DNA of 64,000 nucleotides, from the NCBI GenBank assembly GCA_963663135.2, contig CAXXRM010000002.1, positions 558,001-622,000 on the forward strand. Reading direction: 5' to 3'. Position numbers and translations under genes: made by a program. Positions 63,143-64,000 of the stretch are shown piece by piece (the first letter of the stretch is position 1; each line of letters opens with the position of its first letter). Under the pieces are notes generated by a model, which saw nothing but the letters and a program-made list of their open reading frames with translations, did no database searches and was not told the DNA's origin. The stretch comes from Io17-Chloro-G2 sp963663135 (GTDB lineage Bacteria; Chloroflexota; Dehalococcoidia; Lucifugimonadales; UBA3495).

Positions 63143-63258
63143 CACCGCGCCAGACGTTGGCTATCACTGGCTGGCCGTAGAACCTGCCCATCATGGAATT
63201 TACGATCCGTTGATGTAGACAATTCTGGGCTTCAATCACTTCTTCCCCCAACGCAAAA

Positions 63259-63280
63259 GCCCCGGCGAATTCGCCGGGGC
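63259..63280 (-). terminator. Terminator downstream of tRNA-fMet
   Basis: GCCCCGGCG and CGCCGGGGC form a perfect stem around AATT. On the minus strand it is followed by TTTTGCG, and on the plus strand by a looser T-rich tract, so it may work both ways. Confidence 0.75.
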
Positions 63281-63299
63281 CTTCTTTATTCTTGGGATT

Positions 63300-63374
63300 T
63301 GGTAGCGGGGGTTGGACTCGAACCAACGACCTTCGGGTTATGAGCCCGACGAGCTGCCACTGCTCCACCCCGCG
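63300..63374 (-). tRNA. Initiator tRNA-fMet (CAT)
   Basis: A 75-base cloverleaf with CCA encoded. The acceptor CGCGGGG pairs with CCCCGCT except at the first position (C1 against T72), the mismatch typical of initiator tRNAs. The anticodon stem has three G:C pairs (GGGCTCATAACCC), again typical of initiators, and the T-arm is GTTGGTTCGAGTCCAAC. Confidence 0.93.
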
Positions 63375-63464
63375 CTGCTGCACCATTTGGTTGGTGCGCC
63401 GTTTAACTGCTGAACAAGAAGCCTGATCCTGAATTTTTTTGCGAGCCGTTTGAAGCTCATAGCG

Positions 63465-64000
<536 letters not shown>

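Noticed and set aside
63138..63386. Frame encoding GLITRRSLVRVQPPLP
   Set aside because: This is the familiar false translation of a tRNA gene; the segment is the initiator tRNA and its terminator.

Overview
The window looks like a chromosome segment of a GC-rich, free-living bacterium. Gene content points to the Chloroflexota, probably a Dehalococcoidia/SAR202-type lineage. This is inferred from an SpoIIIAA-like R3H ATPase, a UPF0182 membrane protein, YqeK, several LLM/FAD/Rieske/acyl-CoA dehydrogenase catabolic genes, and an LexA-type GAAC-N4-GTTC box. No complete marker such as 16S rRNA is present to prove it; only the 3' part of a 23S rRNA gene lies at the right edge.

Layout. 0-5 kb: end of a gluconate-dehydrogenase-type small subunit, phoU, a radical SAM protein, a MoxR-like ATPase and small proteins. 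5-10 kb: hemW, a DUF433/DUF5615 toxin-antitoxin-like pair, selB, and a multiply frameshifted nurA. 10-21 kb: a membrane HExxH protein, an FAD oxidoreductase, a VOC protein, an LLM oxidoreductase with an alpha/beta hydrolase, and a peptide-type ABC importer (binding lipoprotein and two permeases, one frameshifted). 21-26.6 kb: tRNA-Phe and tRNA-Gly, then pdxS-pdxT-(unknown)-R3H ATPase-tmk ending in a clear terminator. 27-29.4 kb: worn restriction-modification remnants around a TIR-domain gene. 29.5-35.4 kb: Rieske protein, YyaL-type thioredoxin-domain protein, and a nested IS5-family insertion. 35.6-45.6 kb: argJ, argB, UPF0182, argD, argG, with toxin-antitoxin debris between argD and argG, then an aminotransferase. 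46-49.3 kb: McrBC. 50-53 kb: acyl-CoA dehydrogenase, HIT protein, YqeK, and an HTH gene behind a LexA-like box. 53-57.7 kb: two almost identical IS copies bracketing a ThDP enzyme. 57.7-61 kb: acyl-CoA dehydrogenase, Lrp-type domain, selenoprotein, DUF2752-like and TM2 proteins. 61-64 kb: decayed genes interleaved with degenerate copies of an initiator tRNA, the intact tRNA-fMet, and 23S rRNA.

The strongest discovery is that two genes that appear broken by TGA stops are almost certainly selenoprotein genes. At 26626-26907 (minus) a SelW/Rdx-type protein reads through TGA to give the CxxU motif. At 59687-60325 (plus) a lipoprotein thioredoxin-like protein reads through TGA to give UxxC. In both, a compact hairpin with a G in the first two loop positions follows the TGA at bacterial SECIS distance, and the Sec-specific elongation factor gene selB is in the same window. 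selA, selD and tRNA-Sec were not seen here.

Many other genes carry single-base frameshifts (nurA, dppC-type permease, DUF5615, HicB, RelE, 62.6-63.1 kb). Some are next to homopolymers and may be sequence errors; those in IS- and tRNA-associated regions look like true decay.
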